Positions 1 through 6,903 of a stretch of DNA of 13,262 bases are shown here, in pieces. Where the stretch lies: assembly GCA_050744165.1 (NCBI GenBank), contig JBOGGN010000147.1, positions 1-13,262 of the forward strand, given 5' to 3'. This stretch comes from JBOGGN01 sp050744165. GTDB taxonomy: Bacteria; Actinomycetota; Acidimicrobiia; Acidimicrobiales; Palsa-688. Each line of letters starts with the position of its first letter. Position 1 is the first letter of the stretch. Position numbers and translations under genes: made by a program. A model generated the notes under the pieces. It searched no databases. It saw only the letters and a list, made by a program, of their open reading frames with translations, and was not told the DNA's origin.

Positions 1-1205
1 CCGAATGGACTGATCTCCGCCCACCCGTCTACCCGCCGGCCAACGCCCCCGCCGCCCCGCCCTCCCCGCCGGCTGCTGCAGCGCGCGCACCCCTCCGGGA
101 AGAGGGGGGAAAAACGTCGCCACTCCCCGCCGAGGGCTTTGACGAGGCCGAGGCCACGACCCGGCGGGCCCCAGTGAAGCCCCCAGTGAAGCCCCCCGTC
201 GGTCTTCCGCCTCGTCCGCCGGCGCCCCCGGTCCCGCCATCAGCGCCGCCGTCCCGCGAGCCGTCCCCGGTGGTGGCACCCTCGACGGCCGCCCGGACCA
301 ACGAAGAGCGCGACAGGGCCGAGCAAGGCGCCCAGCCCCGGCCGCCGGATCCGACGACCCGTTTCCCGGCCGGGGACCCCAGGACGGCCGACGCCCCGTC
401 ACCGGCACTAGCGGCCTCGAGCCCGGCACCGGCCGTGGCGCGAGCCGACAACCCGCCGGCCCAGCCGCTTAGGGAGGCTGCCGATGTGCCGCCCCGGCTG
501 CTGGTGGAGGTCCTCGGCCCCTGCCGGGTGACCGGCCCCGGGTCGGCCCGGCTGCGGCCACGCGACGTCGAAGTCCTCGTCTACCTGGCCCTCGCCGAGA
601 ACCCGGTGACCAACGACGACATCCGGGCCGCCATCGCCGGCCCCAGCGACAGCGAATCCAACGCCAACACGGTGAGAACCTGGCTGTCCCGGATCCGCAG
701 CGCCGTCGGAACAGACGTCCTGCCCGACGCCGAGTACGGCCGGTACCGACTGGCAGCCGTCGCCACCGACCACAACCGGTTCCAAGAACTCCGCGCCGAG
801 GCGGCCGCAAGCACTGACCGCGCCGACACGCTCCGACTCCTGGCCGACGCCATCAAGCTTGTGCGTGGCCGCCCCTTCGACGACACCGACTACCGCTGGA
901 CCCACATGCACATCGCAAGCCTCGAAACTGCCATTGCCGACGCCGCCGACCGCCTCTGCACCATCGCCATCGGACGCCACGACCCGGCCACCGCCTCCTG
1001 GGCGGCCGAACGAGGCCTCGCCGCCGTCGGCCACCCGGACGATCGCCTCCTGGCCCACCTCCTGGGGGCCGCCGCCCAGCAGGGCCCGGCGCAGCTGGCC
1101 CAAGCGTGGCGACAGGTAACCGCCCGCTGCGCATCCGCCGGCGACGCCCCCACCCCCGAACTAGCCGCCCTTCACGACCAGCTCCGCACCGGAATGCCGC
1201 GGTGA
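1..1205 (+). CDS. C-terminal part of a proline-rich BTAD/SARP-type regulator (5' end outside window)
   Basis: The frame is open from the left edge (first full codon at base 3) to TGA at 1203-1205, so about 400 codons of a longer protein are visible. The first ~160 residues are Pro/Ala-rich and low in complexity, and include a doubled 12-bp unit (171-194) giving VKPPVKPP. From about base 492 the sequence becomes a winged-helix fold of the OmpR/SARP type (LLVEVLGPCRV, then NTVRTWLSRIRSAVG as the likely recognition region, then a wing ending YGRYRL). A helical BTAD-like domain follows from about base 770 to 1100 (LRLLADAIKLVRGRPFDD is the typical signature). Known BTAD proteins activate transcription; some actinobacterial ones carry LysM or membrane segments at the N terminus, which cannot be seen here. 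A GTG at 174 could be called as a start, but the open frame and Pro-rich tract continue upstream. The next gene overlaps its stop codon. Its targets are unknown; control of a mobile element is an inference. Confidence 0.8.
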   Translation, partial: EWTDLRPPVYPPANAPAAPPSPPAAAARAPLREEGGKTSPLPAEGFDEAEATTRRAPVKPPVKPPVGLPPRPPAPPVPPSAPPSREPSPVVAPSTAARTNEERDRAEQGAQPRPPDPTTRFPAGDPRTADAPSPALAASSPAPAVARADNPPAQPLREAADVPPRLLVEVLGPCRVTGPGSARLRPRDVEVLVYLALAENPVTNDDIRAAIAGPSDSESNANTVRTWLSRIRSAVGTDVLPDAEYGRYRLAAVATDHNRFQELRAEAAASTDRADTLRLLADAIKLVRGRPFDDTDYRWTHMHIASLETAIADAADRLCTIAIGRHDPATASWAAERGLAAVGHPDDRLLAHLLGAAAQQGPAQLAQAWRQVTARCASAGDAPTPELAALHDQLRTGMPR

Positions 1206-1720
1206 TGCCAGGTTCTTCCGCACCCGACGACCCGGCGCCGACCGTGGCCCGGGGGAGGCATTCCGAGACCGGTGGGCGCCCGGAGGGGTCCGAGCCGTCA
1301 CTTCAGGTCGTCGCCGAGCAGGTCAGCCAGGAGCGCAGCCTCCTGACCGCCCACGCCGAGGCCTACGACGGCAAAGCTGGAATCCTGCTCGGCTTCGCGG
1401 GCGTCATCATCGCCGTGTCGGTCTCGGACCGCTCCACGCTGGTCCGCCTGGCCCTGGGCTGTGCCGCGGTATCCAGCCTGATCGGGATCCTGGTCCTCGT
1501 CCGCCGGCGGCGGCCTTTCCGCATGATCGACGTTGACCGGTTGACCGAACGCTGCGGCCAGTCAGATGCCCAGACGCGCCACCAGGTCCTGGTCGCAGAG
1601 CAGGGGATCGTCCGTGAACTGGAGGGCGAACTGGAGCGGCGGTCACTCCTGCTTCTGCTGGCGTTCGCGCTGCTGGTCCTGGCCATGTTGCTGCTCCTGG
1701 CGGCTAACCTGGCGGGTTGA
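1205..1720 (+). CDS. Three-helix membrane protein, reminiscent of Pycsar-effector/SLATT-type proteins
   Basis: This 171-residue protein starts at ATG 1205, which shares one base with the upstream stop (TGATG). GTG at 1202 is an alternative start, and an earlier ATG at 1106 lies inside the upstream gene and is unlikely. No good ribosome site precedes it, so translational coupling is probable. Residues 1-45 are polar. Helices follow at about 58-74 (GILLGFAGVIIAVSVS), 79-99 and 147-169 (LLLLLAFALLVLAMLLLL). RRRRPFR directly after helix 2 places the central loop (100-146, helical and charged) in the cytoplasm. The layout of two N-terminal helices, a cytosolic helical segment and a C-terminal helix, with a YDGKAGILLGF entry to helix 1, recalls small membrane effectors such as the DUF5706 (Pycsar TM) and SLATT groups. 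No cyclase or nucleotide-sensing domain is visible next to it, so an effector role is only a suggestion. It may simply be an accessory membrane protein of the element. Confidence 0.8.
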   Translation: MPGSSAPDDPAPTVARGRHSETGGRPEGSEPSLQVVAEQVSQERSLLTAHAEAYDGKAGILLGFAGVIIAVSVSDRSTLVRLALGCAAVSSLIGILVLVRRRRPFRMIDVDRLTERCGQSDAQTRHQVLVAEQGIVRELEGELERRSLLLLLAFALLVLAMLLLLAANLAG

Positions 1721-1738
1721 AAGGACCGAGAATCCACC

Positions 1739-1876
1739 ATGGTGAACCTCCTCAACCGGATCTTGCTGAAGTTGGACCCCGACGTCGATGAGGACGACGA
1801 CCTGACCAAGCCGATGGACACGACCGCTCGCCGCCCGGAGTCGCCGCCCGCCCAGGCCAACGGCAAGTCCGCCTGA
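1739..1876 (+). CDS. Small acidic ORF (45 aa), function unknown
   Basis: ATG at 1739 opens a 45-codon frame ending TGA at 1874-1876, 18 bases after the membrane protein's stop. AAGGA at 1721-1725 is a plausible but rather distant ribosome site (13 bases). The N terminus is a short amphipathic helix (VNLLNRILLKL), followed by an acidic run (DPDVDEDDDL) and a Pro/Ala-rich tail. Codons are G/C-rich at third positions, like its neighbours. It resembles no family I recognise. It could be a small partner of the upstream membrane protein or a chance frame. Confidence 0.45.
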   Translation: MVNLLNRILLKLDPDVDEDDDLTKPMDTTARRPESPPAQANGKSA

Positions 1877-2412
1877 CAAGTCAAGGCGCCGACCCCTCCG
1901 GCACAAGCTCGGTACCAGCCGGCCCACTCCCGATCCGCCGCAAGCCACCAGGTCGCCCTGCTCGTCGTCGTCGGGACCCGCCCGGCCGTCGTGGCCAGCG
2001 ACGAGTTTCCGTACCTGCTGGCATCCTCTCAGCTGCCGTGCCTGCTTCAGCGGTATCGACCTGTCACGGGGATCACAGGGCGACTGTGCCTGGTGACCGG
2101 GCAGCGAGTACTCCGGTCTGAGGTGGGACGCTGGCGGCGGGTGACCGTCGGCCGTGCCTGGTGACTCGCGTCCCGGAAGCGAGGCGCATCCGACTTCGTG
2201 ATGGGGGTGACGGAGATAATCTGCGTGCCCACTGGCGAAGTTGTACCGCTGCGACCTCTGGGTCTTTGCGCTCGGCGACGGGGGGAGCTACGCGTAAGCC
2301 TTGCCCGACCCGGCGCCTTCGAGGCGACCGTCGCTTCGCTCCGCATTTCGGTCATCCGGGCGTCGCGGGGGCGTCCGAGTGCGGAATGCCGGTCGATCTG
2401 GTGTCCCCGTGT
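1877..2412. other. Non-coding stretch, no gene supported
   Basis: About 540 bases with no frame showing family resemblance or convincing third-position bias on either strand. The only repeat seen is a 12-bp direct repeat, GTGCCTGGTGAC, at 2086-2097 and 2154-2165. Base composition is somewhat less GC-rich than in the coding blocks. No tRNA-like or terminator structure was recognised. Confidence 0.5.
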
Positions 2413-2886
2413 TCACGTGGAGGTGTCGATTGGTTCCAGCATGTCTCGTGACACCCCGACACGCTTACCGCTCTCCGAGAACCGGAACCACGCGTAACCG
2501 GTCAAGGCGAAAATCGGCCGGTGCAGGCCGCGTCCCGGGAAGGCTCGACCAACTTGACCCTGATGCGGCCCGCGCCGGATCCGTGCCGAAGTTTCGCGGC
2601 GGATGGTGGGGATCGAGCCGAGTGGAGCTAGCTGTGGGCGGACCCGGACGAAGTAGACGACCGCGGCGGCCGGACCGATGAGCAAAGGCAGCAGGGAGAA
2701 AGCGGTCACCCAACGGAATCTGGATCGTCCCACGCCGTTCCACGCTTCGCTGGAGAACGAGTTGGCGCTGCGAACAGCGGACATGGGTAACACGACGACG
2801 AGACCGAGGGCGATCACCAGCGCCAGGGTCTGTGCGGCGACACTCACGGCTGCATAGTGACTTCTCCCGGGCTTCGCAGCAATCAC
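2413..2886 (-). CDS. Possible small two-helix membrane protein
   Basis: A minus-strand frame of 157 codons, starting at GTG 2886 (codons 14 and 16 are alternative GTG/GTC positions; no clear ribosome site) and ending TGA at 2413. Residues ~12-37 form one hydrophobic helix (AAQTLALVIALGLVVVLP). Residues ~58-80 form a second (WVTAFSLLPLLIGPAAAVVYF), preceded by an R/W-containing stretch and followed by VRVRPQL. This 'RxxW...LLPLIGPxxxxxYFxxxRP' look is shared with small actinobacterial membrane proteins of the DUF2516 and PLDc_N kind, but the match is from memory and weak. Third codon positions favour G/C up to about residue 85. The rest is Arg-rich and may be frame drift after an old frameshift. 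It sits alone between gene-poor regions, opposite in direction to the genes on its left. Confidence 0.4.
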   Translation of the reverse strand: MIAAKPGRSHYAAVSVAAQTLALVIALGLVVVLPMSAVRSANSFSSEAWNGVGRSRFRWVTAFSLLPLLIGPAAAVVYFVRVRPQLAPLGSIPTIRRETSARIRRGPHQGQVGRAFPGRGLHRPIFALTGYAWFRFSESGKRVGVSRDMLEPIDTST

Positions 2887-2945
2887 CGGTTAGCCGGCGA
2901 CGTAGCCAGAGCCCCCTCGCCCTCGCGGTCGGCTCGGCCGTCACC

Positions 2946-2975
2946 GTTGTAACGCCCCCCCTCGGCTTGTAACGG
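2946..2975 (+). promoter_or_regulatory. Pair of TTGTAACG motifs matching the cluster at 9563-9660
   Basis: GTTGTAACGCCCC at 2946-2958 and TTGTAACGG at 2967-2975 are direct repeats whose starts are 20 bp apart, about two helical turns, so both face the same side of DNA. The 13-base string GTTGTAACGCCCC is repeated exactly at 9602-9614. This suggests binding sites for the same protein. Which gene they would control is unclear; the nearest is the minus-strand membrane protein starting at 2886. Confidence 0.45.
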
Positions 2976-3003
2976 TCCATGACAAGGGGGAGACACATTT
3001 GCA

Positions 3004-3029
3004 CTGCTATGCCGGGTCCGGCATAACAG
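3004..3029. repeat. 26-bp near-perfect palindrome with GT centre
   Basis: Left arm CTGCTATGCCGG (3004-3015), spacer GT, right arm CCGGCATAACAG (3018-3029). The arms pair at 11 of 12 positions, with the inner eight (TATGCCGG/CCGGCATA) perfect. A two-base spacer is too small for an RNA hairpin loop without breaking pairs, so a DNA-binding or recombination site for a dimer is more natural than a terminator. No protein partner can be named. Confidence 0.6.
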
Positions 3030-3109
3030 CGCCCCTGGCCCCGGTGATGCCGCCGGGCGGTCGTGGAGGGGATGTCACGGTCCGTGGCGGCTCCCCCCTT
3101 TCCTTCGGA

Positions 3110-3135
3110 CCGTTTCCCCCCCAGGGGGGAAACGG
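3110..3135. repeat. 26-bp perfect palindrome (12+2+12)
   Basis: Left arm CCGTTTCCCCCC (3110-3121), spacer CA, right arm GGGGGGAAACGG (3124-3135), all twelve pairs perfect. As RNA it would form a very stable hairpin, but no T-run follows on either strand, so a standard intrinsic terminator is not supported. It has the same geometry as the palindrome about 106 bp upstream but a different sequence. Confidence 0.6.
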
Positions 3136-3284
3136 CCCGCTCGGGCCTTCGGCTCACGTCTCGCGTGGCTCCCGAGGGGTGGAAGGGTCTCGCCCGGGAG
3201 GTTTAGCCGCTGCCGCGTTGGCGCTGTTGGTCCCAGTTGCGAACGATTGGTGTGCGTAGGTGGCCGAACGGCCCGGGCGGGTTC

Positions 3285-3316
3285 GAGGTCAAGGTCGAAG
3301 TCAAGGTCGAAGTCGG
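3285..3316. repeat. 12-bp tandem repeat, about 2.7 copies
   Basis: GAGGTCAAGGTC (3285-3296), GAAGTCAAGGTC (3297-3308), GAAGTCGG (3309-3316). Translated, it alternates charged and hydrophobic residues in whichever frame is read, with no sign of a real gene around it. Confidence 0.7.
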
Positions 3317-3615
3317 TTTGGCACGACCTGTGGCGACGTTCGTCATCGAGTCCCTGGGTCGCCGCGTCGGCGTTCGACGCGGCCTTTGGTTGAGGGCTCT
3401 TCGAGAAGTTCGAGCGCGCCGCCGCCAATGGCCTCTGGTCCTGCGTTGACGGCGAGCGACAGTTCTTGGGGCCAGGGTGCGTGGCGCGGGTCGTTGGGGT
3501 CGGCGGGTGTCCAGGCGCCGGCCGGGCCGGGATGCATCCTTCTCAGGTGAAGTCCTTCGATCCCCGGGCGGACCTCGACGAGGCGCGCCGCACGCTGCCA
3601 GGACCGGTAGGACCC

Positions 3616-4012
3616 CTAGCCGGTGGGGCTGGCCGACAGGAGCGGCGCCGCGTAGGCAGATGTGGCCGACCAGTGCTCGTGCCTGGGGATCTCCCAGACG
3701 GTGGCGAGCGCCACGAGCACCGCCTCGCCGAGTTGACGGGGGTTCAGGCCAGGGAAGCCGTCGACGGTGGTCGTGTCGTTGCGCTCGATCCCAAGACCGC
3801 CACTGCCATCGACGGGGCGGAGGAGGACGCGGCCGTCCACCTCGTAGACGGCGACCCCGCTCCCGTTCGGTATTGCTTCGGCGCTGCGGTCACCGTGGAA
3901 GCATGCCCGAAGGGCCCGGTTGCAGCGGCCGTCGCCGACGAAGAGGGGCCGACGCGGAGAGGGTGAGGAGCTGCGTCTGCGGTGGCCGAACGAACCATCC
4001 TGGATCCAGGTC
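3616..4012 (-). pseudogene. C-terminal gene remnant of unknown function, next to the IS
   Basis: Reading the minus strand towards TAG at 3616, codons from about 3960 down are strongly G/C at third positions (GTC GCC GTC TAC GAG GTG GAC GGC CGC...), as in real genes of this genome. They encode a sensible globular tail (VAVYEVDGRVLLRPVDGSG, later LGEAVLVALATVW). Upstream the frame becomes Arg/Ser-rich and runs into the IS end at 4012. Joining the sequence across the IS gives an open frame back to a stop at 7053, with no usable start before the internal GTG of EVDGRV. The gene therefore appears to have lost its 5' part before or independently of the IS insertion. I do not recognise the family. 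The LGEAVLVAL phrase is vaguely like small immunity proteins, but that is too weak to use. Confidence 0.4.
4006..4012. repeat. Target-site duplication, copy at the 4013 end of the IS
   Basis: CCAGGTC immediately outside the TGTG tip of the element, identical to 6993-6999 on the other side. The next base outward differs (T versus C), so the duplication is exactly 7 bp, within the size range known for IS21-family elements. Confidence 0.9.
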
Positions 4013-4084
4013 TGTGCATTCCGGCGATTCTGGACGGTTGATCCGGTTGATTGCGGACGGTCGTTCCGGGTGATTCCGGACAGC
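4013..4084. repeat. IS end: three terminal repeats (istB-distal end)
   Basis: TCCGG cores start at 4020, 4042 and 4065 (22- and 23-bp spacing), within units resembling TTCCGG-N-TGATTCCGGACGG. These are expected binding sites for the IstA transposase, which in IS21 elements recognises several repeats at each end. Confidence 0.8.
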
Positions 4085-4119
4085 TGCGGGGCGGGTGGCG
4101 CCGTGGTGGTTATTCGGTT

Positions 4120-4278
4120 GTGAATTTGGTTCTGTTTTACATCATCGGCTTGTTGTTGTGGGTGATGTCGGGGTTGTTGGTGGCCCGGCCGGGACGGCGA
4201 GTCGAGTGGGTGGATGGGAAACGGGTGTGGGTGGATGGGACGGGCCTTTTGCAGGCGGGTGTCGCCGCCCGGCCGTGA
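4120..4278 (+). CDS. Doubtful small membrane ORF inside the IS tail, antisense to istAB
   Basis: GTG at 4120 opens 52 codons to TGA at 4276-4278. The first 25 residues form a convincing transmembrane helix (VLFYIIGLLLWVMSGLLVA), followed by Arg-rich residues and WVDGKRVWVDG, which reflects a 14-bp direct repeat, GTGGGTGGATGGGA, at 4206-4219 and 4227-4240. No good ribosome site precedes it. It lies in the 420-base tail between istB and the element's end, where IS21 elements usually carry little. It could be a passenger gene or an accident of the G/T-rich strand. Confidence 0.22.
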   Translation: MNLVLFYIIGLLLWVMSGLLVARPGRRVEWVDGKRVWVDGTGLLQAGVAARP

Positions 4279-4436
4279 CGCCACGCCGAACTGTTCGGTT
4301 GGCGGGCCGCGGCTTTTCGGGGTGGGGACGGGTTGGGTTGGCGATGGCCGCCTTCGGCGGGGAGGTTTCGGCGTCGGCTGCTGGGCTGTGGGGGTGGTGG
4401 CGATGATGGCGGCGGCGAGGAGGAGGAGCCAGGGGG

Positions 4437-5189
4437 TCATTTGTTGACGCTGGCGGGTTCGGGTTGGCGGCGCCGCATGGAGGGGCCTTTCATGGCGATG
4501 CGATGCGAGGCTTGGAGGATCCGGTCGAGGACGGCTTCGGCCAGTGTGGGGTCGGCCATGGCGGCATGCCAGGCGTCGACGGGGAGTTGGCTGGCCACCA
4601 GCGTTGAGCGGCGGGCGGCGCGGTCTTCGATGACTTCGAGCAGGTCACGGCAGGCTTCGACCGACGCCGGGGTGAGGAGAAAATCGTCCAGGACCAGGAG
4701 CTGTACCCGGGCCAGGTTGTTGAGGGTGCGGGCGTAACGGCCGTCGGCGCGACCCAAGGCGAGCTCGTTGTTGAGCCGGGGGGTGCGCTGGTAGATGACG
4801 CTGTGGCCGGCTCGGATGGCGGCGTTGGCCAGGGCGCAAGCGACGAAGCTCTTGCCGACGCCGGTGGGGCCGGTGACGATGACGTTGTGGCCGGCGGCCA
4901 CCCAGCCGGCCTGGGCCAGGGCGGCGATCACCGGACGGTCGAGTCCTCGGGGGGCCCGAAAGTCGATGTCTTCGACCGCCGCGGGGTAGCGGAGTTTGGC
5001 GGCTTTGAGGCGGGTGGCGATCCGGCGGCTGTCGCGGGCGTCGGCTTCTTTGTCGACCAGCAGCCCGAGGCGGTCCTCGAAGTCCAGCTCCGACCACGGC
5101 CCCGGGGTGGCCAGCTGGTCGGCGAGGCCGGCGGCCATGGCCGAAAGGCCCAGGGCGTGGAGTTTGTCGATGGTGGGGTTGGCCAGCAT
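4437..5189 (-). CDS. istB: IstB-like AAA+ ATPase helper of IS21 transposition
   Basis: This 250-residue protein has the normal IstB length. IstB is an ATP-dependent helper that forms oligomers on target DNA and delivers the insertion site to the IstA transposase. Residues 1-80 form the helical N-terminal domain (MLANPTIDKLHALGLSAMA). Walker A is GPTGVGKS at 107-114 and Walker B is LLVLDDF at 164-170. The conserved C-terminal stretch ASQLPVDAWHAAMADPTLAE then DRILQASHRIAMKGPSMRR (about 199-240) is the family signature. The ATG shares one base with the istA stop (TGATG at 5191-5187), indicating translational coupling. All ATPase residues are present. Confidence 0.95.
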   Translation of the reverse strand: MLANPTIDKLHALGLSAMAAGLADQLATPGPWSELDFEDRLGLLVDKEADARDSRRIATRLKAAKLRYPAAVEDIDFRAPRGLDRPVIAALAQAGWVAAGHNVIVTGPTGVGKSFVACALANAAIRAGHSVIYQRTPRLNNELALGRADGRYARTLNNLARVQLLVLDDFLLTPASVEACRDLLEVIEDRAARRSTLVASQLPVDAWHAAMADPTLAEAVLDRILQASHRIAMKGPSMRRRQPEPASVNK

Positions 5190-6787
5190 CAGCGCGACAC
5201 CTCCTCGCGGCTGCTGTTCTCGCCGCTGTCGCCGTCGTCGTCGCCGCCGGCCCAGTAGTGGGCGCCTCGCAGGTTGTCATGCTCGGGTGGGGTCGGCGCC
5301 GCGGTAGGCTCGGGCAGGGCGAGACGGTCGAGGTTCTCGGCCAGTATCGATTTGACCGAGCTGTAGCTGATGGCCCCGGCGGCCAACGCCCGCTCGCAGG
5401 CGGCACCGACGCGTTCGTTGCCGTAGCGTTTGGCCAGGTTCATCAATCCCAGGCAGGCCCGGTAGGCGTGCTCGGGGTGGGGTCGGGACTCGAGGATCTT
5501 CTCCACCAGCTCGGCGGTGGCCGGGCCGACCGTGGCGGCCCAGCGGATCAGCCGTGACGGCGTCCACTCCAGGTGGGCCCGATGCGAGGCCGGCATGTGC
5601 TCGGGATCGGTGACGTAGCGGCGCCGCCCGTACTCCCGGGCGTGGCTGGCCACCCGCCGCCCCGCCTTGTACACCTCCACCGTCGAGGCGGTGGCCCGCA
5701 GCTCCAGACGCTGGCGGACCAGGGTGAACGGCACCGAGTAGAACCGACGGTCGAACTCGACGTGGTAGTCGATGTTGACCGTCACCTTCTTCCACGCCGC
5801 CAACTCGAAACGCCGCTCGGGCAGGGGCCGCAGAGCGGGGCGTTCCAGCTCCGCGAACAACTCGGCCCGGCTGGCCGGCTCACCGCGAAACGGCCGGTTG
5901 TTGACCCACTCGACCCGCTCGCCGATGGCCTCGTTCAACTCTGCCAGGCCGAAGAAACGGCGGTGGCGCAGCGGGGCCAGAACCCAGCGCTCGACCGTCA
6001 ACACCCCCGCCTCGACCGCCGCCTTGTCTTTTGGATGAGCGACCCGGGTGGGCAACACCACCGTGTTGTAGTGGCGGGCCAACTCCAGATACGACGGGTT
6101 CAGCTCGGGGTCATACCAGCACGCCTTGGTCACCCCCGAGCGCAGATTGTCGGGCACGGTGACCGCCGCCACACCGCCGTAGGCGTCGAAGGCGTGCATG
6201 TGCGCCTCCAGCCACGACCCCAGGTCCTGGCCCCGGGTGGCCTCGACGTACAGCATCCCCGAGCCGCCCAACACCGCCACGAACACCTCCGCCTGGCGGG
6301 CCTCCCCAGAGGCCGGGTCGACCCAGGCCGCCTTGTCGCCGGAGAAGTCGACGAACATGCGCTCCCCGGCCGGGTAGGAGAGCCGCATCACCACGTCCTG
6401 GCCGGCCAGCCACTGCTGGTAATGCCAGCAGAACTGGGAGTAACCCCAGCCGTCGGGCTGGTCCTGGCGCCACTCCAGCCACAACAGCCGAAGCGTCACA
6501 TGCTTGCGGGCCTTCATCTCTCGGTGCACCTGCCGCCACTCCGGCACCGGCCGCGTCGACGCCGCCACCGCCTCCGGCGGCGGGAACAGCCTCGCTTCCA
6601 ACGCCGCGTCGTCCACGCCCTCGGGCAGCGGCCAGGCGATCCCCGCCTCCTCCGCCCGGGCCAGATACTCGAACACCGTGGAGCGGCCCGCACCGACACT
6701 GGCCGCGATGGCACGTGTGCTCAAACCCTCGGCTCGAAGCCTCAGGACCTCACTGATCTTTCGCATGGGTAGCCTCTTTCTGGGCAC
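5189..6787 (-). CDS. istA: IstA-like DDE transposase of IS21 family
   Basis: This 532-residue transposase cuts and joins the ends of the element. The chosen start is GTG 6787, because AAGGAGG lies six bases upstream; the in-frame ATG at 6766 is less well placed. An N-terminal helix-turn-helix (about residues 10-45, LRLRAEGLSTRAIAASVGAG) binds the terminal repeats. The RNase H-type catalytic core shows all three acidic residues: D147 in MFVDFSGDKA, D213 in TVPDNLRSGV and E259 in HPKDKAAVEAGV. A C-terminal beta-rich segment (FDRRFYSVPFTLV, about 360) is typical of the family. The length is normal and there is no frameshift. It is followed directly by istB in the same transcription unit. Confidence 0.95.
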   Translation of the reverse strand: MPRKRLPMRKISEVLRLRAEGLSTRAIAASVGAGRSTVFEYLARAEEAGIAWPLPEGVDDAALEARLFPPPEAVAASTRPVPEWRQVHREMKARKHVTLRLLWLEWRQDQPDGWGYSQFCWHYQQWLAGQDVVMRLSYPAGERMFVDFSGDKAAWVDPASGEARQAEVFVAVLGGSGMLYVEATRGQDLGSWLEAHMHAFDAYGGVAAVTVPDNLRSGVTKACWYDPELNPSYLELARHYNTVVLPTRVAHPKDKAAVEAGVLTVERWVLAPLRHRRFFGLAELNEAIGERVEWVNNRPFRGEPASRAELFAELERPALRPLPERRFELAAWKKVTVNIDYHVEFDRRFYSVPFTLVRQRLELRATASTVEVYKAGRRVASHAREYGRRRYVTDPEHMPASHRAHLEWTPSRLIRWAATVGPATAELVEKILESRPHPEHAYRACLGLMNLAKRYGNERVGAACERALAAGAISYSSVKSILAENLDRLALPEPTAAPTPPEHDNLRGAHYWAGGDDDGDSGENSSREEVSR

Positions 6788-6793
6788 GCTGGT

Positions 6794-6800
6794 CCTCCTT
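6794..6800 (-). promoter_or_regulatory. Strong ribosome binding site fixing the istA start
   Basis: On the minus strand AAGGAGG precedes GTG 6787 by six bases, the best Shine-Dalgarno match in the window, and decides for the GTG start over the downstream ATG at 6766. Confidence 0.85.
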
Positions 6801-6903
6801 GAACGACCGTGATCAAGACGTCATTCAAGAAGGCCGCGTGCCCACCATTGGTGGACCAAGGCACCGCCCATCCACCCCCACCGGGGGTGGCCCACACCTG
6901 TCC

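Larger units (their letters stand above)
2976..3615. other. Gene-poor stretch with palindromes and a short tandem repeat
   Basis: No frame in these ~640 bases has recognisable protein similarity. Frames open here on either strand look like by-products of high GC. It holds two 26-bp palindromes and a 12-bp tandem repeat, listed separately. Confidence 0.45.

Noticed and set aside
1106..1204. Upstream ATG extension of the membrane protein
   Set aside because: Would overlap about 100 bases of the BTAD gene and adds an Arg/Pro-rich segment typical of out-of-frame reading; the TGATG junction is the better start.
2086..2165. Two copies of GTGCCTGGTGAC
   Set aside because: Only two 12-bp copies, 68 bp apart, with no symmetry or neighbouring gene; could be chance.
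2465..3157. 230-codon minus-strand frame
   Set aside because: Arg/Gly/Pro-rich with no motif, and it overlaps the membrane-protein frame, which has real hydrophobic segments.
5573..6772. 399-codon plus-strand frame inside the IS
   Set aside because: Antisense shadow of istA, which has all catalytic residues.
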